A stretch of DNA of 64,000 nt, taken from the NCBI RefSeq assembly GCF_021026095.1, contig NZ_JAJNCU010000001.1:1-64000 (forward strand), given 5' to 3'. The stretch comes from Salinicoccus halitifaciens. Lineage in GTDB: Bacteria > Bacillota > Bacilli > Staphylococcales > Salinicoccaceae. The position numbers were made by a program, and so were the translations under genes. Below, piece by piece: positions 50,821 to 59,047 of this stretch; within the stretch, counting starts at the first letter, position 1; each line of letters starts with the position of its first letter. The notes under the pieces are model-generated. The model saw nothing but the letters and a program-made list of their open reading frames with translations, was not told where the DNA came from and made no database searches.

Positions 50821-51847
50821 AGGAGTTGATAGTATTTTAAAATCAGTAGATATCCCGATGGCAAAGGAGAGAGCGACAGAAAAACTAGTAAGCAGGGGAG
50901 TGGAAAGGGGGCCTGCCGGCATAGTTGCAGATGTCCTGCTTCATGCAGACCAGAGAGGGGTTTCCTCGCATGGACTCATGCGCCTTGAACACTATTTAAA
51001 AAGAATTGAACACGGTGGTTTAAATGTTCGACCTGATATACATATAGAGATGACTTCAGGCTCTTCCTTTGTATGTGATGGAGACGATGGACTGGGCCAT
51101 TATATTGTCCATGAAGCCGCAGAATATGCGGTAGACAAAGTAAAAGAGCAGGGCATTGTAATGGGATTGATTAAAAACAGCAGTCATTGTGGCGCGCTCT
51201 CTTATTACGTCAAAGAAATCGCTGAACATGGATATATTGGAATGATGTTCAGCCAAACGGATACGATAGCAGTTCCTTTCAAAGGGAGCGCCCCATATTT
51301 TGGTAGTAACCCTCTTGCTTTTGGCTTTCCAAAGGGTGAAGGGGAGTACCCAACAATAATAGATATTGCAACTACTGAAGTCGCATTGGGCAAAGTCCTG
51401 CATGCTCAAGAGGCAGGAGGAGAAATCCCCTACGGATGGGGCACAACTGCAGATGGAGAAGAGACAAATAATCCAAATGATATCAAATATCTAAAACACT
51501 TCGGTGGGCCCAAGGGATATGCTCTTGCATTTGCCATAGATGTTCTTACAGGAATTTTGGGCAATGAATCATATGGCACTAACATCCCGCCGATGTACGA
51601 AGACCTGCATAGGTACCGTAACCTATCACAAAGTATTATAGTGATCAATCCCAAGATGTTCGGCAATAATTTGATGTTTGAAAGTATGTTGAAACAGATG
51701 GAAACAGAATTAAAAGATATTCCCACAACTGATGGTTCATTTGTAAAAATACCAGGAGAAATAGAGATGGAAAAAGCATTTGAATCCGATGAAGTGGTTA
51801 TCAATGAAAATACTTACAAAATATTATTTGAGGAGGAAGAAAGATGA
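50810..51847 (+). CDS. Ldh_2 family NAD(P)-dependent oxidoreductase
   Basis: Malate/L-lactate dehydrogenase type 2 (YiaK/AllD/YbiC-like) oxidoreductase of about 340 residues. Motifs include D-Q-R-G-V-S-S-H-G-L near residues 48-57, N-S-S-H-C-G near 124-129 and the C-terminal G-G-P-K-G-Y-A-L-A near 230. The start is uncertain: a TTG at 50810 lies inside the LacI gene, while an ATT at 50834 sits 8 bases after the excellent site AAAGGAG (50819-50825). Family members include 2,3-diketo-L-gulonate reductase (YiaK), which in E. coli is also linked to a TRAP transporter. Here it is coupled to a TRAP operon by an ATGA overlap. It may reduce or oxidise a 2-keto sugar acid; substrate is unknown. Confidence 0.72.
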   Translation: MRDKGVDSILKSVDIPMAKERATEKLVSRGVERGPAGIVADVLLHADQRGVSSHGLMRLEHYLKRIEHGGLNVRPDIHIEMTSGSSFVCDGDDGLGHYIVHEAAEYAVDKVKEQGIVMGLIKNSSHCGALSYYVKEIAEHGYIGMMFSQTDTIAVPFKGSAPYFGSNPLAFGFPKGEGEYPTIIDIATTEVALGKVLHAQEAGGEIPYGWGTTADGEETNNPNDIKYLKHFGGPKGYALAFAIDVLTGILGNESYGTNIPPMYEDLHRYRNLSQSIIVINPKMFGNNLMFESMLKQMETELKDIPTTDGSFVKIPGEIEMEKAFESDEVVINENTYKILFEEEER

Positions 51848-52893
51848 AGAAATTTTTATGGTTAACTTTATTATCAGTTATGGTATTAGCTTTAGCAGCA
51901 TGTGGGAACGGTGGAGAAGAAGGAGAGGAAACAGAAGAGCAGACAGCCGACAACGATAATGATTCAGAAGAGCAGGCAAGCGGTGATGGAGAGCAAATTA
52001 CATGGAGCTTAGGACACCTCTCTAATGAAGATCATATTTGGCACACAACATCAGAAGAGTTCGCCAGACTTGTAGAGGAAAAAACAGATGGTCAAATAAA
52101 TATTGAAATTTATCCAAACAGCCAACTGGGCGGAGAAGTCGATACCATCAATAGTATCAGAGCAGGTAACACCGATATGGTCATTACAGGTGAGTCCATG
52201 GAGAACTGGTCACCAAAGGCTGCTTTGCTCGCTGCTCCTTATGCAATTCGTGACTCAGAACATCTTCAGACAGTAGTAGAAGGAGATGTAGGCAGCGAAA
52301 TTGAAGAAGATATCGTTGATAAAGTTGGAGTGACTCCATTATTTTATATGGAGAGAGCACCAAGGAACCTCACTTCTAATGAGCCGATTGAATCACCAGA
52401 AGACCTCAGTGGATTCAGCATGAGAATCCCGAACGTACCGCTCTTCATGGATGCTTGGAGTGCAGCTGGAGCAAGTCCACAAGTTATGGACTTTAGCGAG
52501 GTATTTACAGGGTTACAGCAAAATGTCATTGATGGTCAAGAGAATCCGGTAGATCTTATCCACAGTGGAGGGCTATACGAAGTACAAGAATACGTCAACG
52601 AAACAGAGCATGTTTATTCTTGGATATATGTTGTAGTCGGAAACGAGCAATGGGAGTCTATTGGAGAGGATCTGCAGGCAAGCGTCATGGAAGCTGCTGA
52701 AGAATCCGAAGAATATGCTGCCGGCTTACTTGGAGAGGAAATAGAGAATTACAGACAAATGCTTGAAGATGAAGGTATGGAGTTCGTTGAAGTGGACAGA
52801 GAAGCTTTCCAGGAAGCTATGCAGCCAGGCATTGAAAATTCACTTGACGAGGAACAACTGGACCTTTACGAGCGTATTATCGATACAGAATAA
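51844..52893 (+). CDS. TRAP transporter solute-binding lipoprotein (third system)
   Basis: DctP-family receptor of 349 residues with the lipobox L-A-A-C near residue 20 and an acidic linker (about 22-50, rich in E, D, Q). The receptor domain has S-L-G-H-L-S-N-E-D-H near its start and the arginine segment F-S-M-R-I-P-N-V-P. It overlaps the Ldh_2 gene by ATGA. A stem-loop separates it from dctQ. Neighbours point to a hexonate such as L-gulonate or D-mannonate as ligand (inference). Confidence 0.86.
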   Translation: MKKFLWLTLLSVMVLALAACGNGGEEGEETEEQTADNDNDSEEQASGDGEQITWSLGHLSNEDHIWHTTSEEFARLVEEKTDGQINIEIYPNSQLGGEVDTINSIRAGNTDMVITGESMENWSPKAALLAAPYAIRDSEHLQTVVEGDVGSEIEEDIVDKVGVTPLFYMERAPRNLTSNEPIESPEDLSGFSMRIPNVPLFMDAWSAAGASPQVMDFSEVFTGLQQNVIDGQENPVDLIHSGGLYEVQEYVNETEHVYSWIYVVVGNEQWESIGEDLQASVMEAAEESEEYAAGLLGEEIENYRQMLEDEGMEFVEVDREAFQEAMQPGIENSLDEEQLDLYERIIDTE

Positions 52894-52901
52894 AGAATGG
52901 T

Positions 52902-52927
52902 GGGAGGGATGAAATGATATCCCTCCC
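52902..52927 (+). other. Intercistronic stem-loop between dctP3 and dctQ3
   Basis: GGGAGGGAT pairs with ATCCCTCCC around an 8-base loop, with no T-run after it. It lies in the same place as the hairpin of the second TRAP operon and probably raises the receptor-to-permease ratio. Confidence 0.65.
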
Positions 52928-52950
52928 TCTACTATATTGAGGGTGAAATT

Positions 52951-53424
52951 ATGAAATTAATTAAAAGCTTATTTCGTATACTTGATAAAATACTTTCAGT
53001 GCTCACAATTGTATTTTTCACGGCTTTGATTCTTATTGTTTTATTACAAATAATCACACGCTTCACTCCCCTTTCTTTTGTATGGACTGAGGAACTGACC
53101 CGTTATTTCTTTTTATATTCAATTGCAGCTTCAGCCGGGTTGGCAGTCGTGAGGAATGAGTATATGGGAATTGATTTTATACTTGAACTTTTTTCAGAAA
53201 AATGGAAGGCTATTTATTTAAGAGGGACTTACATAGTAATAATTGGGATGAACTTAGTTATCTCATATTATGCATATGAGTTTGTACTGCTCGGGCAGGG
53301 CCAGATGACTTCTACACTTGGATTCCATATGGGTTATATACATCTTTCAATATTCTTCATGTCCTTTTTTATAATGATCTTTTATATTGAAAAACTTCTG
53401 AGTAAGGATGTGGATTTGAAATGA
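52951..53424 (+). CDS. TRAP transporter small membrane subunit (third system)
   Basis: DctQ-family protein of 157 residues with four hydrophobic segments and a W-T-E-E-L-T-R-Y motif near residues 47-54 (TRAP small subunit signature). RBS GAGGGTG precedes the ATG and the 3' end overlaps dctM by ATGA. Confidence 0.85.
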   Translation: MKLIKSLFRILDKILSVLTIVFFTALILIVLLQIITRFTPLSFVWTEELTRYFFLYSIAASAGLAVVRNEYMGIDFILELFSEKWKAIYLRGTYIVIIGMNLVISYYAYEFVLLGQGQMTSTLGFHMGYIHLSIFFMSFFIMIFYIEKLLSKDVDLK

Positions 53425-54695
53425 TGGCGTTATTATTATTCGGTTTGTTTTTTCTCTTTATGTTTTTGAGAATTCCAATTGCATTCAGCTTGGCTTTATC
53501 TTCCATCATTTACTTATTGGTAAATGGGATACCCCTTAATATCGTGCCTCAACGTATGTTTGGTGGACTCAATTCATTTGTCCTCATCTGTATTCCTGGC
53601 TTTATACTTGCGGGAAACTTGATGAATGCGAGTGGAATCACGGATAGAATTATAAAATTTGCGGACAGCCTCCTTGGACATATAAGGGGAGGATTGGGAC
53701 TTGCTAACGTAGGCGCTTCACTCGGCTTTGCCGGCATTTCCGGAACGGCGCTGGCAGATACTGCAAGCATTGGTTCTGTAATGATTCCTGCGATGAAGAA
53801 AAAAGGATATGATGCTAAGTTTGCAGCGGCGGTCACCTCAGCTTCTTCTGTAGTGGGTCCGATTATACCGCCTTCTTTACCGTTTATTATCGTCGGTACA
53901 CTTGCTACTGTCTCTATAGGAGATCTGTTCATTGCAGGAGCTGTTCCAGGCTTCTTGATGGGAATTGGTTTGATGATACCTACTTATCTCATATCAGTGA
54001 AGAGGGGATATCCGAAAGGGGAAAGGGTTCCATTAACAGGGATCATCAAGGATTTCTTCGGTGCTTTTTGGGCTATTATGATGGTTGTCATTATTCTCTA
54101 TGGAATTCTCAGTGGTTTCTTCACGCCAACTGAAGCATCAATTATAGCTGTAGTTTATGCACTTTTAGTGGGTCTTTTTATATATAGAGATTTAAATATA
54201 AAAGACGTGCCAAGTGTAATGCTAAAATCCATGGTTCAGGCGGCATCAATAATGATGCTGGTTGCATTCGCGAACCTCTTCGGTTGGATTCTGACAAGCG
54301 AGGGGATTCCTACGCTGGTCGCCAACACGATTCTTTCCATCAGCACGAATGATATAGTCGTGATTCTGCTGATTATTTTACTGCTGCTTATAGTTGGTAC
54401 TTTTATGGAAACAATTGCAGCACTCGTGATTTTATTCCCTGTTCTGCTTCCGGTAGCTTCACAAATTGGAATGGATCCCGTTCAATTTGGTGTAGTAATG
54501 GTACTTGGACTTGTAATCGGCCTTTCAACTCCACCTGTCGGCGTCTGTTTGTTTGTCGCCGCAAGTATAGGGAAAGTGGGGATTTTGACCGTGAGTAAAG
54601 AACTCATTCCTTTCTTGTTAGTAAGTTTGATTGTTCTCTTACTGGTTGCATTCGTTCCGCAGATTACACTGTTTTTACCAAGTTTATTTGAATAA
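53421..54695 (+). CDS. TRAP transporter large permease subunit (third system)
   Basis: DctM-family permease of 424 residues with the family segments G-I-S-G-T-A-L-A-D-T-A-S near residue 110 and I-I-P-P-S-L near 150. With DctP3 and DctQ3 it completes the transporter. The zinc dehydrogenase gene follows 14 bp later, so uptake and catabolism are one operon. Confidence 0.87.
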   Translation: MMALLLFGLFFLFMFLRIPIAFSLALSSIIYLLVNGIPLNIVPQRMFGGLNSFVLICIPGFILAGNLMNASGITDRIIKFADSLLGHIRGGLGLANVGASLGFAGISGTALADTASIGSVMIPAMKKKGYDAKFAAAVTSASSVVGPIIPPSLPFIIVGTLATVSIGDLFIAGAVPGFLMGIGLMIPTYLISVKRGYPKGERVPLTGIIKDFFGAFWAIMMVVIILYGILSGFFTPTEASIIAVVYALLVGLFIYRDLNIKDVPSVMLKSMVQAASIMMLVAFANLFGWILTSEGIPTLVANTILSISTNDIVVILLIILLLLIVGTFMETIAALVILFPVLLPVASQIGMDPVQFGVVMVLGLVIGLSTPPVGVCLFVAASIGKVGILTVSKELIPFLLVSLIVLLLVAFVPQITLFLPSLFE

Positions 54696-54709
54696 TAGGA
54701 GTGTATATA

Positions 54710-55720
54710 ATGAAACAAGTACTTGTAAAAAACCCTCAGGATATACAGATCGTTGAAGCTGAGGAAATAGATAAGCCTCAGAGAAATGAAGTGAAGGTTA
54801 AGGTGATATATGCCGGACTTTGTGGTTCAGATGTCCATATTTTCGAAGGTCATAATCCCTTTGCAACTTATCCACGAATCATCGGGCACGAAGTTATGGG
54901 TGTCGTAGAAGAGGTCGGTGAAGATGTGTCCGATCTTGAATCGGGAGATCAAGTGATACTTGAACCGATTAAAACTTGTGGAGAATGCAGGCCATGCAGA
55001 ATAGGACGACCAAACATTTGTGAAAACCTTCAAGTTTATGGAGTACACAGAGACGGTGGTATGCAGGAATACTTTGTCATTGAAAGTGACAAACTCCATA
55101 AGATTTCATCAGAGGTAACACCCGAAAAAGCAGTGCTCGCCGAGCCGCTCACAATAGGTGCTCAAGCTTCATTGAGAGGAGAAGTTGGAGAAGGCGACAC
55201 GGTACTCATACAAGGCGCCGGTACGATTGGTTTATGTTGTTTATTGATAGCCAAGCATAAAGGAGCTACCGTGATAGTATCTGATTTGGATGATGACAAA
55301 CTGCAGTTTGCTGAAGACAAAGGGGCAGATTATACAATCAATATCGGAGAAAACAATTTATTGGATGAAGTCTTTAAAATTACTGAAGATAAAGGTGTAA
55401 ATGTCTCTATGGATGCTGTAGGTTTGAATGCAACATTTGAATCTGCGGTCAAAAGCTGTGCACCAGCTGGCAAAGTGGTAGTGTTGGGCTTCGAGGAAAA
55501 GCCGGCACAAGTGAGCCAGGTGGATATTACAAAAGGAGAATTGGATGTAAGAGGTTCAAGACTTCAGACAGATCAGTTCCCTTATATTATTTCACTTCTT
55601 GAAAAAAATCTTATAGATGTTGATGGAATTGTTACACATATTAAAGATAAAGAAGAAATTAATGATGCCCTGGAATTATTTAAAGATAACTCAAGCAGAA
55701 AGATTCTTATAAAGTTCTAA
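54710..55720 (+). CDS. Zinc-dependent medium-chain dehydrogenase (probable hexonate 5-dehydrogenase)
   Basis: Zinc-containing medium-chain alcohol dehydrogenase of about 336 residues. Catalytic zinc ligands are C in G-L-C-G-S-D near residue 37 and H-E in G-H-E-V-M-G near 60; structural zinc cysteines are C-G-E-C-R-P-C then C near 88-102; the Rossmann motif G-A-G-T-I-G-L is near 168. RspB/LgoD-type relatives oxidise L-gulonate or L-galactonate at C5 to D-fructuronate or D-tagaturonate. Next to UxuA and an SDR mannonate oxidoreductase, an L-gulonate 5-dehydrogenase role fits well, but is inferred. The start at 54710 is chosen because AGGAG lies 8 bases upstream. Confidence 0.78.
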   Translation: MKQVLVKNPQDIQIVEAEEIDKPQRNEVKVKVIYAGLCGSDVHIFEGHNPFATYPRIIGHEVMGVVEEVGEDVSDLESGDQVILEPIKTCGECRPCRIGRPNICENLQVYGVHRDGGMQEYFVIESDKLHKISSEVTPEKAVLAEPLTIGAQASLRGEVGEGDTVLIQGAGTIGLCCLLIAKHKGATVIVSDLDDDKLQFAEDKGADYTINIGENNLLDEVFKITEDKGVNVSMDAVGLNATFESAVKSCAPAGKVVVLGFEEKPAQVSQVDITKGELDVRGSRLQTDQFPYIISLLEKNLIDVDGIVTHIKDKEEINDALELFKDNSSRKILIKF

Positions 55721-55732
55721 GGGAGTGCTTTT

Positions 55733-56800
55733 ATGGAAATGACATTCAGATGGTTTGGAGAAAAAAATGATTCAATCAAATTGGAAGATATTCGTCAAAT
55801 ACCCAACGTGAGAGGGATAGTCTGGACATTGTTAGACCAGCCTGTCGGCGAAATTTGGCCTGAATCTGAAATCGCAAAGGAAGTAGAGAAAATCAAAAAG
55901 AAGGGTTTTCATCCTGAAGTGGTTGAAAGTCTGAATATACATGAAGATATCAAGTTGGGTAAGACTTCAAGAGACGACTATATAGAGAAGTATATTAAAA
56001 CGATGGATTTGCTTTCAAAACACGGTGTTAAGGTGATTTGCTATAACTTTATGCCAGTCTTCGATTGGATAAGAACCGATTTGGAAAAGCCCTTGGAAGA
56101 TAACTCCACGGCGATGCATTATGAACATAAAATATTGAGCAATATGACTCCTGCAGAACTTATAAAGAATATGAAAGACAATACGACATTTGAGCTTCCA
56201 GGGTGGGAAAAAGAAAAGCTGGATATCATTCAAGAATTATTTGCAGAGTATAGAAGTGTTACGAAAGAGGATCTATGGAACAACCTGAAGTACTTTTTGG
56301 ATGCTGTAATTCCCAGGGCCGAAGAATTGGATATCAAACTTGCAATTCACCCGGATGATCCACCATGGTCTCTATTTGAATTGCCAAGAATCATTTCAGA
56401 TAAAAATGATCTAAAGAAAGTGATAAATCTCCATCCGAGCACTCATAATGGAATCACTTTTTGTACGGGTTCCTTAGGAGCAAATCGGGAAAATGATTTG
56501 GAAGAAATAGCTGGTGAATTTATCGATAAAATATTCTTTGCGCATATCCGAAATATTAGATACCTGAATGAAACGGATTTTATAGAAACCTCACATAGAG
56601 AGAGTGACGGTAATATCCCTATCGTATCTATCATTGAGATACTGCAGAAGAACAACTATAAATATTACATACGTCCGGATCATGGACGTCAAATATGGAA
56701 TGAAAAATGCAGGCCGGGGTATGGGCTGTACGATAGAGCACTTGGTATTATGTACTTGAATGGGATTATTGATCATATTATCAAGGAGGAAAAGCATTGA
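55733..56800 (+). CDS. uxuA: Mannonate dehydratase-family protein (copy 3)
   Basis: UxuA-family protein of 355 residues. It keeps the diagnostic motifs M-E-M-T-F-R-W-F-G, H-P-D-D-P-P-W, F-C-T-G-S-L-G, H-I-R-N and R-P-D-H-G-R, so the metal site is intact, but it is much more diverged from copies 1 and 2 than they are from each other and has an insertion around residues 125-150. It lies between the zinc dehydrogenase and the SDR gene and overlaps the latter by 4 bp. D-mannonate is the expected substrate; a related hexonate is possible given the divergence. Confidence 0.85.
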   Translation: MEMTFRWFGEKNDSIKLEDIRQIPNVRGIVWTLLDQPVGEIWPESEIAKEVEKIKKKGFHPEVVESLNIHEDIKLGKTSRDDYIEKYIKTMDLLSKHGVKVICYNFMPVFDWIRTDLEKPLEDNSTAMHYEHKILSNMTPAELIKNMKDNTTFELPGWEKEKLDIIQELFAEYRSVTKEDLWNNLKYFLDAVIPRAEELDIKLAIHPDDPPWSLFELPRIISDKNDLKKVINLHPSTHNGITFCTGSLGANRENDLEEIAGEFIDKIFFAHIRNIRYLNETDFIETSHRESDGNIPIVSIIEILQKNNYKYYIRPDHGRQIWNEKCRPGYGLYDRALGIMYLNGIIDHIIKEEKH

Positions 56801-57624
56801 GTTATTTCAAAAATAAAAACATCGCAATTACTGGCGGAACCGGGATATTATGCAAGACCTTGGCAAGATTCCTGGTGCAACAAGGTGCAAATGTAGCCGT
56901 CTTATCTCGAGGCGAAGAAGCTGGCAAAGAAGTTGAAAAAGAACTGTCCGAGTATGAGGGGCAAGTCCGTTTTATAAGATGTGATGTGCTGGATGAGGAT
57001 TCCGTGCAGAGTGCCAAAGAAGAATTCAATCGGGTTTTAGGTAAATGCGATATTCTTCTCAATGGTGCGGGTGGCAATAATCCAAAAGCATCCACTACTT
57101 TTGAGACCCACATAGAGGCCACAAAGCAAGGCCAGGGCTTTCAAGATTTGGATCTGAAAAGCTTTTCTGAAGCCATGGATCTTAATTTTATGGGGACGGT
57201 GATTCCTACACAGATTTTTGTGGAAGATATGGTTGAATCAGGTAGTGGAACCATTCTGAATATCAGTTCAATGAGCGCTTTCTCGCCAATGACAAAAGTT
57301 CCGGCATACAGTGCAGGCAAAGCTTCCATCAATAATTTCACTCAATGGTTGGCAGTTTATTATGGTGAAGCTAATATCAGGGTCAACGCAATAGCTCCAG
57401 GATTTTTCATAACTAAACAAAACTATGATTTACTTATCGATTCAGAAGGGGAGTATACCGCTCGTGCCAAGAAAATTTTGAATAATACTCCAATGAACAG
57501 GTTTGGTAAACCTGAAGATTTGATAGGTCCCGTAAAGTGGTTGTTAAATGATGAAGAATCTGAGTTTGTTACCGGAATCGTTGTACCTATTGATGGTGGT
57601 TTTATGGCGTATTCTGGAGTCTAG
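56797..57624 (+). CDS. uxuB: SDR-family mannonate oxidoreductase (copy 2)
   Basis: Short-chain dehydrogenase of 275 residues, paralogous to uxuB copy 1. Motifs are G-G-T-G-I-L near residues 12-17, N-G-A-G-G-N near 88-93, S-S-M-S near 155, Y-S-A-G-K near 169-173 and the same V-P-I-D-G-G-F-M-A-Y-S-G-V ending. The start is TTG at 56797, with AAGGAGG 7 bases upstream, overlapping the end of uxuA3. It would interconvert D-fructuronate and D-mannonate and so link the zinc dehydrogenase product to UxuA. A terminator follows. Confidence 0.82.
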   Translation: MSYFKNKNIAITGGTGILCKTLARFLVQQGANVAVLSRGEEAGKEVEKELSEYEGQVRFIRCDVLDEDSVQSAKEEFNRVLGKCDILLNGAGGNNPKASTTFETHIEATKQGQGFQDLDLKSFSEAMDLNFMGTVIPTQIFVEDMVESGSGTILNISSMSAFSPMTKVPAYSAGKASINNFTQWLAVYYGEANIRVNAIAPGFFITKQNYDLLIDSEGEYTARAKKILNNTPMNRFGKPEDLIGPVKWLLNDEESEFVTGIVVPIDGGFMAYSGV

Positions 57625-57644
57625 CTTTAGAACAGTATTATGAG

Positions 57645-57680
57645 CATCTGACTCTCTATGGAGAGTTAGGTGTTTTTTTT
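57645..57680 (+). terminator. Terminator of the second hexonate operon
   Basis: A 12-bp stem with G-U pairs is formed by sequence around CTGACTCTC and GAGAGTTAG, with loop TATG and a run of eight T. Confidence 0.85.
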
Positions 57681-57691
57681 AAAACGGTTAA

Positions 57692-57835
57692 AAAGTAATC
57701 AAAAACAGAGGTAGTTACTCCAAGCGGAACACAGCAGCAGTAATTGAAGAACTGGAAGTAAGTTTGATATTTGCAGAGTTTGCGAAGAAGTACTATGGAA
57801 TGGAAATTATTGCTTTCGAGAAGAAGTGCCATTGA
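57692..57835 (+). pseudogene. Unidentified gene fragment without a start codon
   Basis: A 47-codon frame without ATG, GTG or TTG near its start encodes a segment containing R-N-T-A-A-V-I-E-E-L-E-V-S-L-I-F-A-E-F-A-K-K then Y-Y-G-M-E-I-I. It looks like a coding remnant rather than random AT-rich sequence, but I cannot name the family. Confidence 0.35.
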
Positions 57836-57871
57836 AGAGGAAAGTGTTGAAAATCATATAAATGAAAGAAA

Positions 57872-57908
57872 ATCCCCTAAAGTCTGATTTGAAATTACTT
57901 TAGGGGAA
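57872..57908 (-). terminator. Strong hairpin, probably terminating the small minus-strand gene
   Basis: TCCCCTAAAGT pairs with ACTTTAGGGGA around a 13-base loop. The T-rich side is on the minus strand (TTTTCTTTC), fitting the small gene at 57977-58150. Confidence 0.7.
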
Positions 57909-57976
57909 TAGAATTAAATTTCTTATATTATTATATGATTTCCCAATTTCAATCTGGCATTGAATCATCTGAAATT

Positions 57977-58150
57977 TCATCTGAATTCTTCGTAAGCTCT
58001 TAAATCAGCGTCTTCTGTATTGTTCTCTGTTGGAACTTTCATAAAATCATCATTATTGTTTAGCATATTTATAAACTCTTCAGGTGAATAAACGCTGAAT
58101 TCAACATACTCTTCTTCATCAATTCTGGATCCTTCGATGAATTTTCCCAT
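57977..58150 (-). CDS. Small acidic protein of unknown function
   Basis: A 57-codon gene on the minus strand, starting M-G-K-F-I-E-G-S-R-I-D-E-E-E-Y and ending D-L-R-A-Y-E-E-F-R. It is strongly acidic with no membrane segment. A weak GGAAG lies upstream and a strong terminator hairpin follows. No family is recognised. The clean frame, composition and terminator support it as a real small gene. Confidence 0.5.
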   Translation of the reverse strand: MGKFIEGSRIDEEEYVEFSVYSPEEFINMLNNNDDFMKVPTENNTEDADLRAYEEFR

Positions 58151-58225
58151 TTCTGCACTTCCAATCTTTATTGGTTATATTATATCAATAGAATAAAGGT
58201 TTATTAGTTTATGAACTGTTAATCA

Positions 58226-59047
58226 CTATCCCTCCGTCACCGGCTGCTTTCGTCTTTCCAAAGCTTTATCCACGTGTATATGCGGTGAGAACACGAAGTC
58301 TTCAGGGCCGGAACCGACGACTGTATCAATGTTTTTACTGGTGGTGATGGTGAGGGCGGTGTTCCTCGTCAGCATGCAGATGGCATCCATCACATCGATA
58401 GACCTGAAGGTCTGTTTAAAGTTACTGCCATCCCTCAATGCTTGCCAGGCGCTCAACACCTTCTCGTATTCTTTTCCTGAATATTGTTTCGCTTCCTTGA
58501 TCGTCATTAAAACATATTCTTCTATTGAAGCGTTGTTGGTGACTTCAATGTCATGATCATCCACCCGGCCTTCGGGTGAGAAGGCTAAAGCTGTTTTAAT
58601 GCGCACCTTTGCGCTGTTGAAGGATTCCCTCATAAGGATCGGCGGCATCAATTCCTGGTCTTCGACGATCAACCTCGTTATACCGCGTTCATTAATCGCT
58701 GAAAGTATCTGCTCGGGCTCATCCTGCAGGACCACCTCATTGCTTGGCGGCCAGACATCAAGTGCGCCGTGTTCCATATTTTGTTTGCCGACATGAAAAA
58801 TATAAAATTCCGGATAAATGCGCAGTTTATCATCTTCATTCCCTAAAAGATGACGGTAAAAATCGTAGAATTTAGTTATCGTTGCCGTCAGCAATATACT
58901 GGCACCTATTGCACCGGTGTCGCTGTTCACAACGATGCCCAACCGGTCGGCAGGGCTGAACCCCGGGAATATATCTTCAATATCCCCTTTTTGATTATTA
59001 ACGGCGAATCCAAAATCATCTGATTTGAGTACTCTGCTGGTGTGCAT
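58226..59047 (-). CDS. Conserved-looking cytoplasmic protein of unknown function
   Basis: 273 residues, soluble, starting after GGAGG with an ATG at 59047. It has no motif that I recognise. A stretch near residues 40-55 (V-V-N-S-D-T-G-A-I-G-A-S) could be a nucleotide- or metabolite-binding turn. It overlaps the end of a possible small membrane protein gene at 59016-59294 by 32 bp, and the two may be an operon. Confidence 0.6.
   Translation of the reverse strand: MHTSRVLKSDDFGFAVNNQKGDIEDIFPGFSPADRLGIVVNSDTGAIGASILLTATITKFYDFYRHLLGNEDDKLRIYPEFYIFHVGKQNMEHGALDVWPPSNEVVLQDEPEQILSAINERGITRLIVEDQELMPPILMRESFNSAKVRIKTALAFSPEGRVDDHDIEVTNNASIEEYVLMTIKEAKQYSGKEYEKVLSAWQALRDGSNFKQTFRSIDVMDAICMLTRNTALTITTSKNIDTVVGSGPEDFVFSPHIHVDKALERRKQPVTEG

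Noticed and set aside
49831-51847. LacI and Ldh_2 as one fused protein
   Set aside because: A stop codon at 50818-50820 separates them and the frames differ.
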